A DNA stretch of 64,000 nucleotides from Treponema parvum (GTDB lineage: Bacteria > Spirochaetota > Spirochaetia > Treponematales > Treponemataceae). The stretch lies in assembly GCF_017893965.1 (NCBI RefSeq), contig NZ_CP054142.1, positions 806,001 to 870,000 of the forward strand, read 5' to 3'. Numbering within the stretch: the stretch's first letter is position 1; each line of letters opens with the position of its first letter. This document shows positions 53,775 through 62,100 of the stretch, piece by piece. The notes below the pieces were generated by a model that was not told the origin of the DNA, searched no databases, and saw only the letters and a list, made by a program, of their open reading frames with translations. Made by a program: the position numbers and the translations under genes.

Positions 53775-53813
53775 AATCTCGAAAAACTCGCTAAGAGCGA
53801 GTTTTTCGAGATT
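53775..53813. repeat. Perfect 18-bp-arm palindrome
   Basis: AATCTCGAAAAACTCGCT, loop AAG, AGCGAGTTTTTCGAGATT. It may terminate the nuclease transcript; its core resembles the hairpin after flgE. The rest of 53631-54019 shows no supportable gene. Confidence 0.8.
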
Positions 53814-54019
53814 TCAAAAGACCGCTACGAAGCATTTGCCGGCGGGTGCCGCACACAATCCTGCCGGCAGCCCTGCCGCGCTCAAAACAAATCAATCTTC
53901 TTACACAACAGGCGCACGGAAAGAAACATTCCTTCCGCGCGCTTTTTTTATACCCGCACCGTCATACGTCTTTTGCGGTGCGGGAAGATTACCCACTACA
54001 TACCATTTGGAGGTTGTTT

Positions 54020-55123
54020 ATGGAAATACGTAAAAAGACACAGCTCTTTATACGCCGGGCGGCGATGTTTGCCGCAGTTTTGCTTACAGGTTTGGCGATA
54101 AGCTGTTCCAACGGCAGCGGTTCAGGAGGAACGCCGGAACCTATTAAAACCGTTGACGTGTATGTTACCGGAAGAAGCGACGACAGAGCCTATGTGTGGA
54201 TAAACGGCATAACTACGGAACTCAGAGCGGACTCACCCGGCCCCTCTGTCAAGGTATATCCGCATGCGGTGCGCTCACAGGGAAAAAACGTATACATTAC
54301 AGGAGTGGAAAATGACAGCGGCGTTACCAGGCCGCTCGTATGGAAAAAAGACGGCAGCCTGCACTGGATCGGCAATAACTGGTGGAGCAATGCGTATGAC
54401 ATCGCGTTTTATAAGGGAAAAACCCTTGTCGCAGGCGAAACCTCTGACGGCACCGATGAGGGGGCGAGCCTTACCGACATCAGCGACCCCGACAACCCTG
54501 TCGTAACCTTTTTGTATAAAAAAACGCCCCCGATAAACTATGCGGAAGCCCGCGCCCTGTGCACCGGTACCGACAAGCTGTACGCGGCAGGCTTTAAACG
54601 TGACGGGAATACCTACAAAAAAACCGTCTTTTTATGGACAAAGCCCGATTCAGGCTCTATAAGCGAAACGGAATTGGGACTTGAAGGCAATACCGCTTAT
54701 ACCGACAGCATTCCCTACGGCCTGTGTACGGCAGGCTCTTCGGTCTATGTTGCAGCAGGTAATGTGTGGAAGGTAGAAGGCGGGGCCGTTACCCCCATTC
54801 CCGTCGCCGATGCCCGCGCTCTCTATGCCCTGTGCGTGTGCGAAGGCACCGTCTATGCCGCAGGATGGACGAACGCCTACAAAGCCGCCGTATGGAAAAT
54901 CGAAGGGGCAAGCGCTTCGCTGTACAAAGAGCTTCCTACCGTGTCTAGCGGAGTGTTTGCACTCTGTGCCGCAGGCGGTGACCTTTTTGCCGCAGGCTAT
55001 TATCTGGACACCGGCAACAAACCCGTGTGGTGGCACATTGCAGCAGACGGCACCGTTACCGAGAACAAACTCGGCACCGACGAAGGCGAAGCCCTCGGCA
55101 TTTGCGTTACGGTGAAGGAGTAA
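54020..55123 (+). CDS. Lipoprotein with repeated propeller-like blades
   Basis: 367 residues with TGGAGGT six bases before the ATG. Signal peptide with lipobox LAISC (Cys near 24) and a Gly/Ser linker. The body repeats a motif of the type (Y/L)YAAGxxxDGNTYKKTVFLWTK / SVYVAAGNVWKVEGG / TVYAAGWTNAYKAAVWKIEG / DLFAAGYYLDTGNKPVWWHI, about every 45-55 residues, suggesting a beta-propeller. Surface or periplasmic; function unknown. Codon use is richer in GC and in Cys-rich repeats than the neighbouring core genes, fitting an accessory gene. Confidence 0.75.
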   Translation: MEIRKKTQLFIRRAAMFAAVLLTGLAISCSNGSGSGGTPEPIKTVDVYVTGRSDDRAYVWINGITTELRADSPGPSVKVYPHAVRSQGKNVYITGVENDSGVTRPLVWKKDGSLHWIGNNWWSNAYDIAFYKGKTLVAGETSDGTDEGASLTDISDPDNPVVTFLYKKTPPINYAEARALCTGTDKLYAAGFKRDGNTYKKTVFLWTKPDSGSISETELGLEGNTAYTDSIPYGLCTAGSSVYVAAGNVWKVEGGAVTPIPVADARALYALCVCEGTVYAAGWTNAYKAAVWKIEGASASLYKELPTVSSGVFALCAAGGDLFAAGYYLDTGNKPVWWHIAADGTVTENKLGTDEGEALGICVTVKE

Positions 55124-55136
55124 GGGTTTGAAAACG

Positions 55137-55200
55137 GCTCAAAATCCGCAAGCGGATTTTGAGCTTCGAGTTTTGGAAAATCGTGAAGAGCTCACGATTT
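55137..55200. repeat. Two adjacent perfect palindromes
   Basis: GCTCAAAATCCGC/GCGGATTTTGAGC (55137-55164) and AAATCGTGA/TCACGATTT (55178-55200). The first lies 14 bases after the lipoprotein stop and could end its transcript, though no T-run follows. Confidence 0.75.
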
Positions 55201-55276
55201 CAAGTCAAGTTCCGGTGCGCTGTGAGTACACTGGAACATTGCGTGCAAAAACCTCCCTGCTTTTCTCGCCGGGTTC

Positions 55277-55293
55277 TTAGGGCAGAGCCCTAA
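55277..55293. repeat. Palindrome TTAGGGC/GCCCTAA
   Basis: Perfect 7-bp arms around AGA in the 260-base gap between the lipoprotein and the HU/DUF4469 gene. Confidence 0.6.
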
Positions 55294-55321
55294 GCAGCGC
55301 GGGAAGAGAGAGGGAGGGTTT

Positions 55322-55370
55322 GGGAGGGAGAGAGAAACCTTGCTCTGAACGAGGTTTCTTTCTCCCTCCC
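55322..55370 (+). promoter_or_regulatory. Long hairpin ending at the ribosome binding site
   Basis: GGGAGGGAGAGAGAAACCT and AGGTTTCTTTCTCCCTCCC make a stem of about 19 bp with one mismatch. It ends at 55370; AAAGGAG, the ribosome site of the next gene, starts at 55371. Such a stem next to the site could protect the mRNA or tune translation. Confidence 0.6.
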
Positions 55371-55383
55371 AAAGGAGACTTTT

Positions 55384-56121
55384 ATGGCTAAAAAGAAATT
55401 CGTATGGGAAGTCTATTTACGGCCGAACACGCTCACAAAGGACAATGACCGCGATTGTATCGCCGACGTTCATGCGCACACGGGAACACAGCGCAATGAA
55501 GACATTGCGGACATTATCACGAAAGAACGAAGCGAGTTCCGAAAAGAAACCATCTTGAGCATCCTCAGTTTGCGCGACAAAGCGGTTAAAGACCTGATTC
55601 AGGCAGGCAACAGTTTTATGGACGGCCTTGTGCAGATAAGCCCGCGCGTATCGGGCGTCTGGCAAACGGAAAATGCCGCCTACGACGAGAAAATCCACAA
55701 ACGCACGGTCGACCTTATCCCGACGGCCGACTTACGCACCGTGCTCGACGCTATCGGCGTTAAGGTACTCGGCGCAAAAGAAGCGAGCGCGCGCATTACG
55801 GCAATCACCGACACGGCCACCGGCTTACACGACGGTACGCTCACCATAGGAGATGACATCATCATCGAAGGCGACAAACTCAAGGTGAACGAAAAAGACG
55901 CTCTACAGGGCGTGTTCTTTAAAACCGCCGACGGCACGGAGCACAAAACCACTCGCCGTCTTTCGGTGAACAAGCCCGGCCAAATCATCGCGCGCGTGCC
56001 CAAAGAAGTGCCGGCAGGAAAAGTAACGGTGATTGTGCGGACGAAGTACACAAGCGGGGGCAAGCCGCTCGCCGATATGCGTGAAATCGTCTTTAAACTT
56101 GCCTGTACTGCAAAAAACTAA
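55384..56121 (+). CDS. HU-like DNA-binding domain + DUF4469 protein
   Basis: 245 residues. The N-terminal half (MAKKKFVWEVYLRPNTLTKDNDRDCIADVHA... GNSFMDGLVQISPRVSGVW) resembles the HU-HIG type DNA-binding domain seen in Bacteroidetes and some spirochaetes. The C-terminal about 100 residues (KVLGAKEASARITAITDTATGLHDGTLTIGDDIIIEGDKLKVN ... EVPAGKVTVIVRTKYTSGGK) match DUF4469, an Ig-like fold. Such proteins are of unknown role, often in several copies per genome. GC-rich flanks on both sides and the repeat copy at 56267 suggest transfer. Confidence 0.75.
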   Translation: MAKKKFVWEVYLRPNTLTKDNDRDCIADVHAHTGTQRNEDIADIITKERSEFRKETILSILSLRDKAVKDLIQAGNSFMDGLVQISPRVSGVWQTENAAYDEKIHKRTVDLIPTADLRTVLDAIGVKVLGAKEASARITAITDTATGLHDGTLTIGDDIIIEGDKLKVNEKDALQGVFFKTADGTEHKTTRRLSVNKPGQIIARVPKEVPAGKVTVIVRTKYTSGGKPLADMREIVFKLACTAKN

Positions 56122-56266
56122 ACAGTCGATTGTTTGTGTGCTCGAGCGCTCGATCGGGCACAACCCTCCGCCGTGAGGGCGCGAGGCCCTCCGCTTGGAG
56201 GGAACATGTCCCTTCGAGCGGAGCAGCCCAATCCGCCCGTTCGGAGGGAAGTTCTCCCTCCGCTGT
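56122..56266. repeat. GC-rich stretch with small palindromes
   Basis: Three inverted repeats: CGAGCG/CGCTCG region at 56142-56151, CCCTCC/GGAGGG at 56187-56202 and GGAGGGA/TCCCTCC at 56243-56261. No gene is seen. The composition differs from the core genes. Confidence 0.6.
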
Positions 56267-56302
56267 GATCTAACACAATCCTCCCCGCGCAGGGAACGCG
56301 CC
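56267..56302 (+). repeat. 36-bp direct repeat, right copy
   Basis: GATCTAACACAATCCTCCCC followed by GCGCAGGGAACGCGCC; 31 of 36 positions equal the left copy at 52380-52415, same orientation. Confidence 0.75.
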
Positions 56303-56324
56303 GTGTCCCGTTAAAATTCATGCA

Positions 56325-56353
56325 TTGACCTAGCTTTTATTTCCTTGTAAATT
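56325..56353 (+). promoter_or_regulatory. Promoter abutting the bactofilin start
   Basis: TTGACC (56325-56330), 17 bases, TAAATT (56348-56353), then 6 bases to the ATG at 56360. No ribosome site. Leaderless candidate. Confidence 0.55.
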
Positions 56354-56359
56354 ATTGAC

Positions 56360-56719
56360 ATGGTTGATTCTAGCAATAATGACCTGTTCGACAGGGAAGA
56401 CGACGATTATGACACATATATCGCTCCGGACTTGAAATTTTCGGGTAATATACGCTTTGAAAGGCCGTTTATAGTAAAAGGGCAAATTTCAGGGAATATT
56501 GAAGCTTCAAGCGATTTGGTCGTAGATTCGGGGGCGGTAATAAATGCGGATATTTCGGCGGACAGAATTTTAGTCCGTGGAAAAATTACCGGAAACGTGA
56601 AAGGCAAAAGGGTTGTGTTTGTTACCTCCACAGGTTCGGTAAGCGGCGATATAACTTCCGCACAGGTAGTTCTTGAAGCCGGCAGCGATTTTACCGGACG
56701 CTGCACAATGATAAAATAA
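56360..56719 (+). CDS. Bactofilin
   Basis: 119 residues. After an acidic tail (residues 1-25) comes a right-handed beta-helix with repeating Ile/Val-Gly-x-Ile patterns (SGNIRFERPFIVKGQISGNIEASSDLVVDSGAVINADISADRILVRGKITGNVKGKRVVF), the polymer-forming DUF583 core. Bactofilins build cytoskeletal filaments that set cell shape and place cell wall enzymes; one is needed for normal helical shape in Leptospira and Helicobacter. It stands just outside the repeat-bounded segment. Confidence 0.92.
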   Translation: MVDSSNNDLFDREDDDYDTYIAPDLKFSGNIRFERPFIVKGQISGNIEASSDLVVDSGAVINADISADRILVRGKITGNVKGKRVVFVTSTGSVSGDITSAQVVLEAGSDFTGRCTMIK

Positions 56720-56829
56720 AGAGTTATGCGGCAGGCGAAAAAGTAACGTGCGCAAGATGCGCGCAGCCGCGGCATTTTTGAAAGCTCAAATTTTTGTGCT
56801 GTGATGTAATTTTATAGGATATTTATATT

Positions 56830-57465
56830 ATGAAAAGAATTAGTTTAATTCCCTGGCTTTTTTTGTGTGTTTTTTTTGCGTATCCGCAGGAAAAACCCGA
56901 CGCGCTCAGAATGTATATTCAGGGCAACTACCTTGAAGCGATAAAGATCTGTGAAGGCGAAATCGCTTCGGAACCGGTTCACGCGGATTCGTTTGTCGTC
57001 CTATGCTGGAGCCTTGTGGCGAACAAACAGTATGCGGTTGCGGAACAGCGCGCTTCCGACGGATTGGCCTTAAGCCCATACGACCTTCGCCTTGTTGAAG
57101 TTTTAGGCGAAGCGAAATATTACCAAGGAAAAAACAGGGAAGCGCTTGAGCTGTTTGAAAGATATTTGGCCGGTATTCCCGATTCCGGAAGCCGCGTAGG
57201 CTCCGCCTATTATTTTATGGGTGAAATTTATATCAGGCAGGCGAAGTATCAGCATGCCGACATTTCATTTACCGCCGCCGTCAAAAAAGATCCCCTTATG
57301 GAAAGATGGTGGACTCGGCTAGGTTATGCGCGGGAAAAGGCTAAAAACTACAGCGGCGCCGCAGCTGCTTACGACAAAGCCTTGGAATTGAATCCGTCGC
57401 AGGATGACGCCGTCGCAGGGAAGAGCAGGATCTCAAATATTTTAAGTCAGGCTCCCGCGCTTTAA
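56830..57465 (+). CDS. Secreted TPR-repeat protein
   Basis: 211 residues. Signal peptide (residues 1-19, FLCVFFAYPQ) followed by about four to five tetratricopeptide repeats, the clearest being EALELFERYLAGIPD, SAYYFMGEIYIRQAKYQHADISFTAAVKKDP and RLGYAREKAKNYSGAAAAYDKALELNP. TPRs bind peptides; the partner is unknown. Its stop overlaps the mtaB start by one base (TAATG), so the two are coupled. Confidence 0.82.
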   Translation: MKRISLIPWLFLCVFFAYPQEKPDALRMYIQGNYLEAIKICEGEIASEPVHADSFVVLCWSLVANKQYAVAEQRASDGLALSPYDLRLVEVLGEAKYYQGKNREALELFERYLAGIPDSGSRVGSAYYFMGEIYIRQAKYQHADISFTAAVKKDPLMERWWTRLGYAREKAKNYSGAAAAYDKALELNPSQDDAVAGKSRISNILSQAPAL

Positions 57466-59090
57466 TGCGATATCACGTTCATTTTGAAACGCTCGGCTGC
57501 CGCCTTAATCAAATAGAAAGCGAAAGCGCCGCGCGTTTTTTTTCGGATTCGGGATTTTCAGTCGATCTTGAAAACATCAGCGCTTCAGCCGTCCCCGCCG
57601 AGCGCACCGTGCTGTGCGTTGTAAACACATGTACGGTAACTACTAAGGCCGAACAAAAAGCCCGCAGAGTTATAAGACTTTTGCTTAAAAAATATCCGGC
57701 TGCGGCCGTAGTCGTTACGGGCTGCTATGCACAGGTGGAACCTGACGAAATTTCGGCGATGGACGAGCGCATAGCGGTTTTGCCCGGCATGAAAAAAAAC
57801 CGTTTGGCGGATATTCCCCTTATTTTAAACTCTTTTATTCATGAAAGGCCGAAATCGAACTGCGCAAAATATGATGCCGAATATGATTTTGACGCGTGCG
57901 GTTTCGTTCACCATCTTTCGGAAAAACTTTTTTCGGTTTCGGGCGGGGGCGGCGTTCTGTCTCCGCCTCAGAAGTCGCCGCTCAAGAGTGCTCTTTTTAA
58001 AGCGATTCCTGTCGCTCAAAATCCTCCTTCAGTAAAAAATTCTTCATTCGTGGGTTTTTCGGAGGATCCGTTTCGCCTTTCGACGGACACTTTTCTGGCT
58101 CATTCGCGTTCTTCGATAAAAATTCAAGACGGTTGCAACTGCTCGTGTACGTACTGCCGCATCCGCATAGCGCGAGGAAATTCGGTTTCGCTTGACGCCG
58201 AGTCCGTGCTTTCGCGGGTTCTGGCGCTGCAGAGGGCGGGGCAGAGCGAAGTTGTCATCACAAGCGTGAATATCGCTCAGTACGCAAGCGAATACGGCGG
58301 GCGTAAAATCGGTTTTACCGATCTGCTTAAAATTTTGCTGGATAAAACCGACGGCATCGCGTTCAGACTTTCAAGCTTGTATCCTGAAATCGTCGATGAG
58401 AAATTTTGCGCCTTAGCGAGCGACGACAGGATACGCCCTCATTTTCATCTTTCGGTACAAAGCGGCAGCGATAAGATCCTTAAGGCTATGAATCGGCCGT
58501 ACGGGATTGAACAGGTGTATAAAGCCGTAGAGCTTTTAAAAGCGGCAAAAAAAGATCCGTTTTTGGCATGCGACATCATAGCGGGGTTTCCCGGAGAAAC
58601 CGACGAGGATTTTTGGGAAACGCTGGAATTATGCCGTAAAGCGAATTTTACGTGGATTCATGTGTTTCCTTTTTCGCCGCGTCCGGGAACAAAAGCGTAT
58701 TCTATGAAACCCAAGGTGGCAGAGTCCGTTACGGGAAAAAGAGTTTCTGAGATTTTTTCTTTGGCGTGCAAAAACAAAATCGATTATATTTTAGCGATGA
58801 AAGGAAAAGCTCTTACAGCCGTCGCGGAAAAAGCATTTAAAGCGGGTTGCGGTACGATAAAAAACGCCGACGAAACCGAACGGCAATTCGGACGGCGCGA
58901 GAATACGACATGTTTCAGCGCCTTAACTGAAAATTTTTTGCATTGCATAGTCGATTGCGGGGGTTGCGGCGAAAAAACGGTTCCGCGCCCGGGAACTCCC
59001 GTAAAGATAAAGATAGTGTCCCCTCTTGAAGACGAAATAAGAGCGGGAAAGGAAGAAGAAGCCCGCGCGAAACTTGTGCGGTTTTTTTAG
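57465..59090 (+). CDS. mtaB: tRNA t6A37 methylthiotransferase MtaB
   Basis: 541 residues. N-terminal UPF0004 domain with Cys residues in FETLGCRLNQIES, VVNTCTVT and VVTGCYAQ (first Fe-S cluster); radical SAM domain with DGCNCSCTYCRIRIARG (CX3CX2C). A TRAM-like C-terminal region follows. It adds a methylthio group to t6A37 of ANN-reading tRNAs. The protein is about 100 residues longer than usual because of a low-complexity insertion between the two domains (about 125-205, with HERPKSNCAKYD...SVSGGGGVLSPPQKS). GGAT-like ribosome site inside the preceding gene. Confidence 0.93.
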   Translation: MRYHVHFETLGCRLNQIESESAARFFSDSGFSVDLENISASAVPAERTVLCVVNTCTVTTKAEQKARRVIRLLLKKYPAAAVVVTGCYAQVEPDEISAMDERIAVLPGMKKNRLADIPLILNSFIHERPKSNCAKYDAEYDFDACGFVHHLSEKLFSVSGGGGVLSPPQKSPLKSALFKAIPVAQNPPSVKNSSFVGFSEDPFRLSTDTFLAHSRSSIKIQDGCNCSCTYCRIRIARGNSVSLDAESVLSRVLALQRAGQSEVVITSVNIAQYASEYGGRKIGFTDLLKILLDKTDGIAFRLSSLYPEIVDEKFCALASDDRIRPHFHLSVQSGSDKILKAMNRPYGIEQVYKAVELLKAAKKDPFLACDIIAGFPGETDEDFWETLELCRKANFTWIHVFPFSPRPGTKAYSMKPKVAESVTGKRVSEIFSLACKNKIDYILAMKGKALTAVAEKAFKAGCGTIKNADETERQFGRRENTTCFSALTENFLHCIVDCGGCGEKTVPRPGTPVKIKIVSPLEDEIRAGKEEEARAKLVRFF

Positions 59091-59126
59091 CGGCGGCTTG
59101 TGAGGTTTTTCGCGGCAAAAGTTTTA

Positions 59127-60107
59127 TCACTGCATAAAATCTTTTAAAGCCTTAACGTAAAGTTCCCTGTCGCAAAAAAAGCTTGTTGCGTGTTCCGCCC
59201 CTGTTTTTAAAAATACTTTCGCTCCGGTATATGCTGCAAAGTTCTCTTCGCTCATCTTTAAGGGGACAAAATTGTCTTTTGTTCCGTGAATAAACAAAAT
59301 CTTGACGCTGTTCGTGTCGGTGTTTTTATTTAGGCCGCCCGCAAGGGGATTTTGCGATTTTTCTTTATGCGGCGAAAGGGCTGCCAAAGTTGAATATGAA
59401 TACGGATTGTAACCGCAGAAAATTCTTATTCCCAAATTTATAAACGGCATAAAGAGCGCGGCGGGCAAATGATATTCGTTTTTAAGCCCCAGTTCCAGGA
59501 TCTTTCCGGGACTTGTAAAACCGCAGTCCGCAATTATTCCTTTGACATTCGGAGAAAGTTTGTGACCTTTCGCCATCAAAACCGTAGCGGCTCCCATGGA
59601 AATTCCGAAAAGCCAAATAGGATCGTTTTTACCGAAACGCGTATTGACGTAGTCTATCCAGCTTAGGCAGTCGTAACGCTCTTTTATGCCGAGCGTTATG
59701 TATTTTCCTTCGCTGTTTCCGTGCGTTCTTTGGTCGCACAAAAGCACGTTGCAGCCTTCGCCGTAAAAATATTCGTAAAGACCTGCAAAGTCAAACGAGG
59801 CGAGGCTCTTGTACCCGTGCATGAGGATCACCGTTCCTTTTTTATTTTGTTGAGGCGTAGTAAGCAGCGTTGCCGCAAGGATAAGATTGTCGAAGGATTT
59901 TATGCGCACTTGCTCGCTGTCTTGCCGGGAAAGCCATTGCTGCGATTTTTTTATTTCATCCATGAAGGGGCTTCTGCTTCCCTCCGTATCAAGGGAAGGA
60001 TCGTCCCAGCCTTTTTGAGGCCGTTTGAAATAACGATTAATCAGAACCGCCGTTATGACGATGCCCAAGGCGATGTAAATAAAGACGAGTATGATTATTC
60101 CATTCAT
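59127..60107 (-). CDS. Alpha/beta hydrolase, membrane-anchored
   Basis: 326 residues. One N-terminal membrane helix (residues 3-22) then an alpha/beta hydrolase: HGYKS oxyanion loop, nucleophile Ser in WLFGISMGAATV, Asp in FIHGTKDNFVP, His in GAEHATSFF. Resembles BAAT/YqkD-type esterases. The start ATG at 60107 is placed before the membrane helix; the frame from 60173 adds unlikely residues. Substrate unknown. Confidence 0.82.
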   Translation of the reverse strand: MNGIIILVFIYIALGIVITAVLINRYFKRPQKGWDDPSLDTEGSRSPFMDEIKKSQQWLSRQDSEQVRIKSFDNLILAATLLTTPQQNKKGTVILMHGYKSLASFDFAGLYEYFYGEGCNVLLCDQRTHGNSEGKYITLGIKERYDCLSWIDYVNTRFGKNDPIWLFGISMGAATVLMAKGHKLSPNVKGIIADCGFTSPGKILELGLKNEYHLPAALFMPFINLGIRIFCGYNPYSYSTLAALSPHKEKSQNPLAGGLNKNTDTNSVKILFIHGTKDNFVPLKMSEENFAAYTGAKVFLKTGAEHATSFFCDRELYVKALKDFMQ

Positions 60108-60218
60108 GTTATCTTTATCCGTAGAATCGCATATGAACTCGGCGGGCTTCCGAGATAGTCTGCCGAAAAGCAACCGGCTTTTGCGACTGCCCCTCAGTTC
60201 CGGTCGGTCGACTCGGCC

Positions 60219-61811
60219 TTATTTCAATTTCAGGCGTGCAAAAAGGCTTCCGGTATAGACCGCCTGAAAAATCTCCGGAATGTCTTTATAAAAAGATTTT
60301 TTTGCATAAATTTGATTGCCGATTCCTATATTGAGTTTGGGCGACACGGGAATTTCATAGTTTACGGTTCCTATACCGATCATCTCCCATCCTGTAAACA
60401 TGTTATCCTGAAGCTGGTGGTTAAACACATACATCGCATAGCCGTGAAAGTCGGTATCCAAAATAAATCCGTTTTTGCTTGTATATTTGAATTTCAGTAC
60501 GGTTTCGTTCCCTACGGTGTAGTTATAATCCCTAAATGTTTCGTCTGGAGACGGCACTTTTTCGCGCCTGTAATAATAATAGTCGGTCGTTCCAAGAATA
60601 AGCGCGTCCACATGCAGCTGCCACTCTGTTTTGCTCCCGCCGGGATTTCTTATTCTTTGTTTGAATGCGGCTCCCAAAGCTAAAGATGAAAGCTCCATAA
60701 ACGAATGCCATATAAAATCATAGTCGAATATCATTCCGACGGAAGTATCTTTATTTTCGCCCAGATCGATAAAACGTGAAAACATCATTCCGCTGCTTGT
60801 AATGTGAATATCGTACATGAGTTTTTCTTCAACGCTGTTCGCCCCTTTCCCGCTCCCGACGCCTACGGCTCCGCCTATGTCCAATTCGAATTGGCTGAAC
60901 GGCACGTTGGAATCCCAGCCGTAAGGATCGTTGTAGACTACGTGAATTTCAGGTGAAAAAAACGCGGGAAAGATTTCTATGTCGTCTCCGAAATCAGAAG
61001 AAAAATTCGTATATGCGCGAGTAGTGCCGGCGCCTAATTTAAATGAAAGTTCACGTATGTTTCCTGTCGATCCTCTCTGCTTTTCGCCGTTCATCATGTC
61101 GGTCAAAAGCCTGTTCGGGTTTAAAGCCGCGGACAAGAGCCGCGATATTTCATCCGCTTCTACGGAAAGTCTGTAAAGCATTTCTCCGACGGCGAAGGCG
61201 CCTACGGTAGTGTAGACCATGTCGTTGATCGAAGGCGAATTGCGCTCGAAAAACCACTCCCATATCGTAGAGCCCAATACGGTAACGCCGAACGATTCAA
61301 GTTGATTTAAGTTTGAAGCGCGCGAAGCCATGTAGTAAAGTCCGCCCTGATAAGGGTGAAGCACGAAATTTGTCCAATACCAGTCGGTGTCCCAAGAAAT
61401 TTCATGTTCGTAAAAATATCTTGTGTCTTCCCAGTTTACTTTCGCCCACGACCTGTTGCCGACAAAACGGTTCCATCCGCTTATTACAAGATTGTCAAAC
61501 ATCATGACTGACAGAGCCGTAAGATAATGCTTTTTAGGCGCAGTTTCGCCGCCGCTCTCGAGACTGTCCGCGGTAAAGTCCGCAGAGGAACCCGAAGCGG
61601 AACCTGCTGCAAAACCTATCTCCAAAGGTGAAAATCGTATTTCTGCGGAGGGTTCAATACCTTCGGCGCTGTAAACGGTATCCTGTCGCTGCTCGAAACT
61701 CCTCTGCGAATCTGCATCGATTTGCGCGCTTTGTTTTGCAGAGATAAAGGACAGGGCAAAGACAAAGGCGGCCGCAGAGACGGCTTTTTTATAGATATTA
61801 CTCTTATTCAT
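60219..61811 (-). CDS. DUF3943 outer membrane protein
   Basis: 530 residues with a signal peptide (about 1-26). WDTDWYWTNFVLHPYQGGLYYMASRASNLNQLESFGVTVLGSTIWEWFFERNSPSINDMVYTTVGAFAVGEMLYRLS is the DUF3943 core. The C-terminal 250 residues alternate in polar and hydrophobic residues, as in a beta-barrel, and end with SLFARLKLK. Family members are outer membrane proteins of unknown task. It is transcribed apart from the hydrolase gene 45 bases away. Confidence 0.85.
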   Translation of the reverse strand: MNKSNIYKKAVSAAAFVFALSFISAKQSAQIDADSQRSFEQRQDTVYSAEGIEPSAEIRFSPLEIGFAAGSASGSSADFTADSLESGGETAPKKHYLTALSVMMFDNLVISGWNRFVGNRSWAKVNWEDTRYFYEHEISWDTDWYWTNFVLHPYQGGLYYMASRASNLNQLESFGVTVLGSTIWEWFFERNSPSINDMVYTTVGAFAVGEMLYRLSVEADEISRLLSAALNPNRLLTDMMNGEKQRGSTGNIRELSFKLGAGTTRAYTNFSSDFGDDIEIFPAFFSPEIHVVYNDPYGWDSNVPFSQFELDIGGAVGVGSGKGANSVEEKLMYDIHITSSGMMFSRFIDLGENKDTSVGMIFDYDFIWHSFMELSSLALGAAFKQRIRNPGGSKTEWQLHVDALILGTTDYYYYRREKVPSPDETFRDYNYTVGNETVLKFKYTSKNGFILDTDFHGYAMYVFNHQLQDNMFTGWEMIGIGTVNYEIPVSPKLNIGIGNQIYAKKSFYKDIPEIFQAVYTGSLFARLKLK

Positions 61812-62100
61812 ATCAGAAACATTCCCTATGTGTTTTGTAAAGATGCGTAAAAAAATTGCGGGCTGATAAGTTTACGGACGAAATGCCGCAAATTGTATTT
61901 TATTTAAAATTTCACGTTTTACTTTGGCGTACGGTCTTGTATCAAAACGCAATTTATCGTATTACTAATATAACGATTTTCGCCTTGCGTTGCAAACAGA
62001 TGCGAGGCGGCGTTGCATTAAATTGTGCGCAAAAAATGCGCGAAAACGGCATTCTCTGAAATCTAAATTTCCTCATATGCCGTTTTATTTAGGAGTTGTT
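61812..62100. other. Intergenic region before eda
   Basis: Divergent gap of 289 bases between the DUF3943 gene and eda. AT-rich, presumably with the promoters of both. I see no convincing gene or RNA element. Confidence 0.5.

Noticed and set aside
53638-54033. 131-codon frame between nuclease and lipoprotein
   Set aside because: It is built from the 8-bp repeat and the 18-bp palindrome and overlaps the lipoprotein signal peptide.
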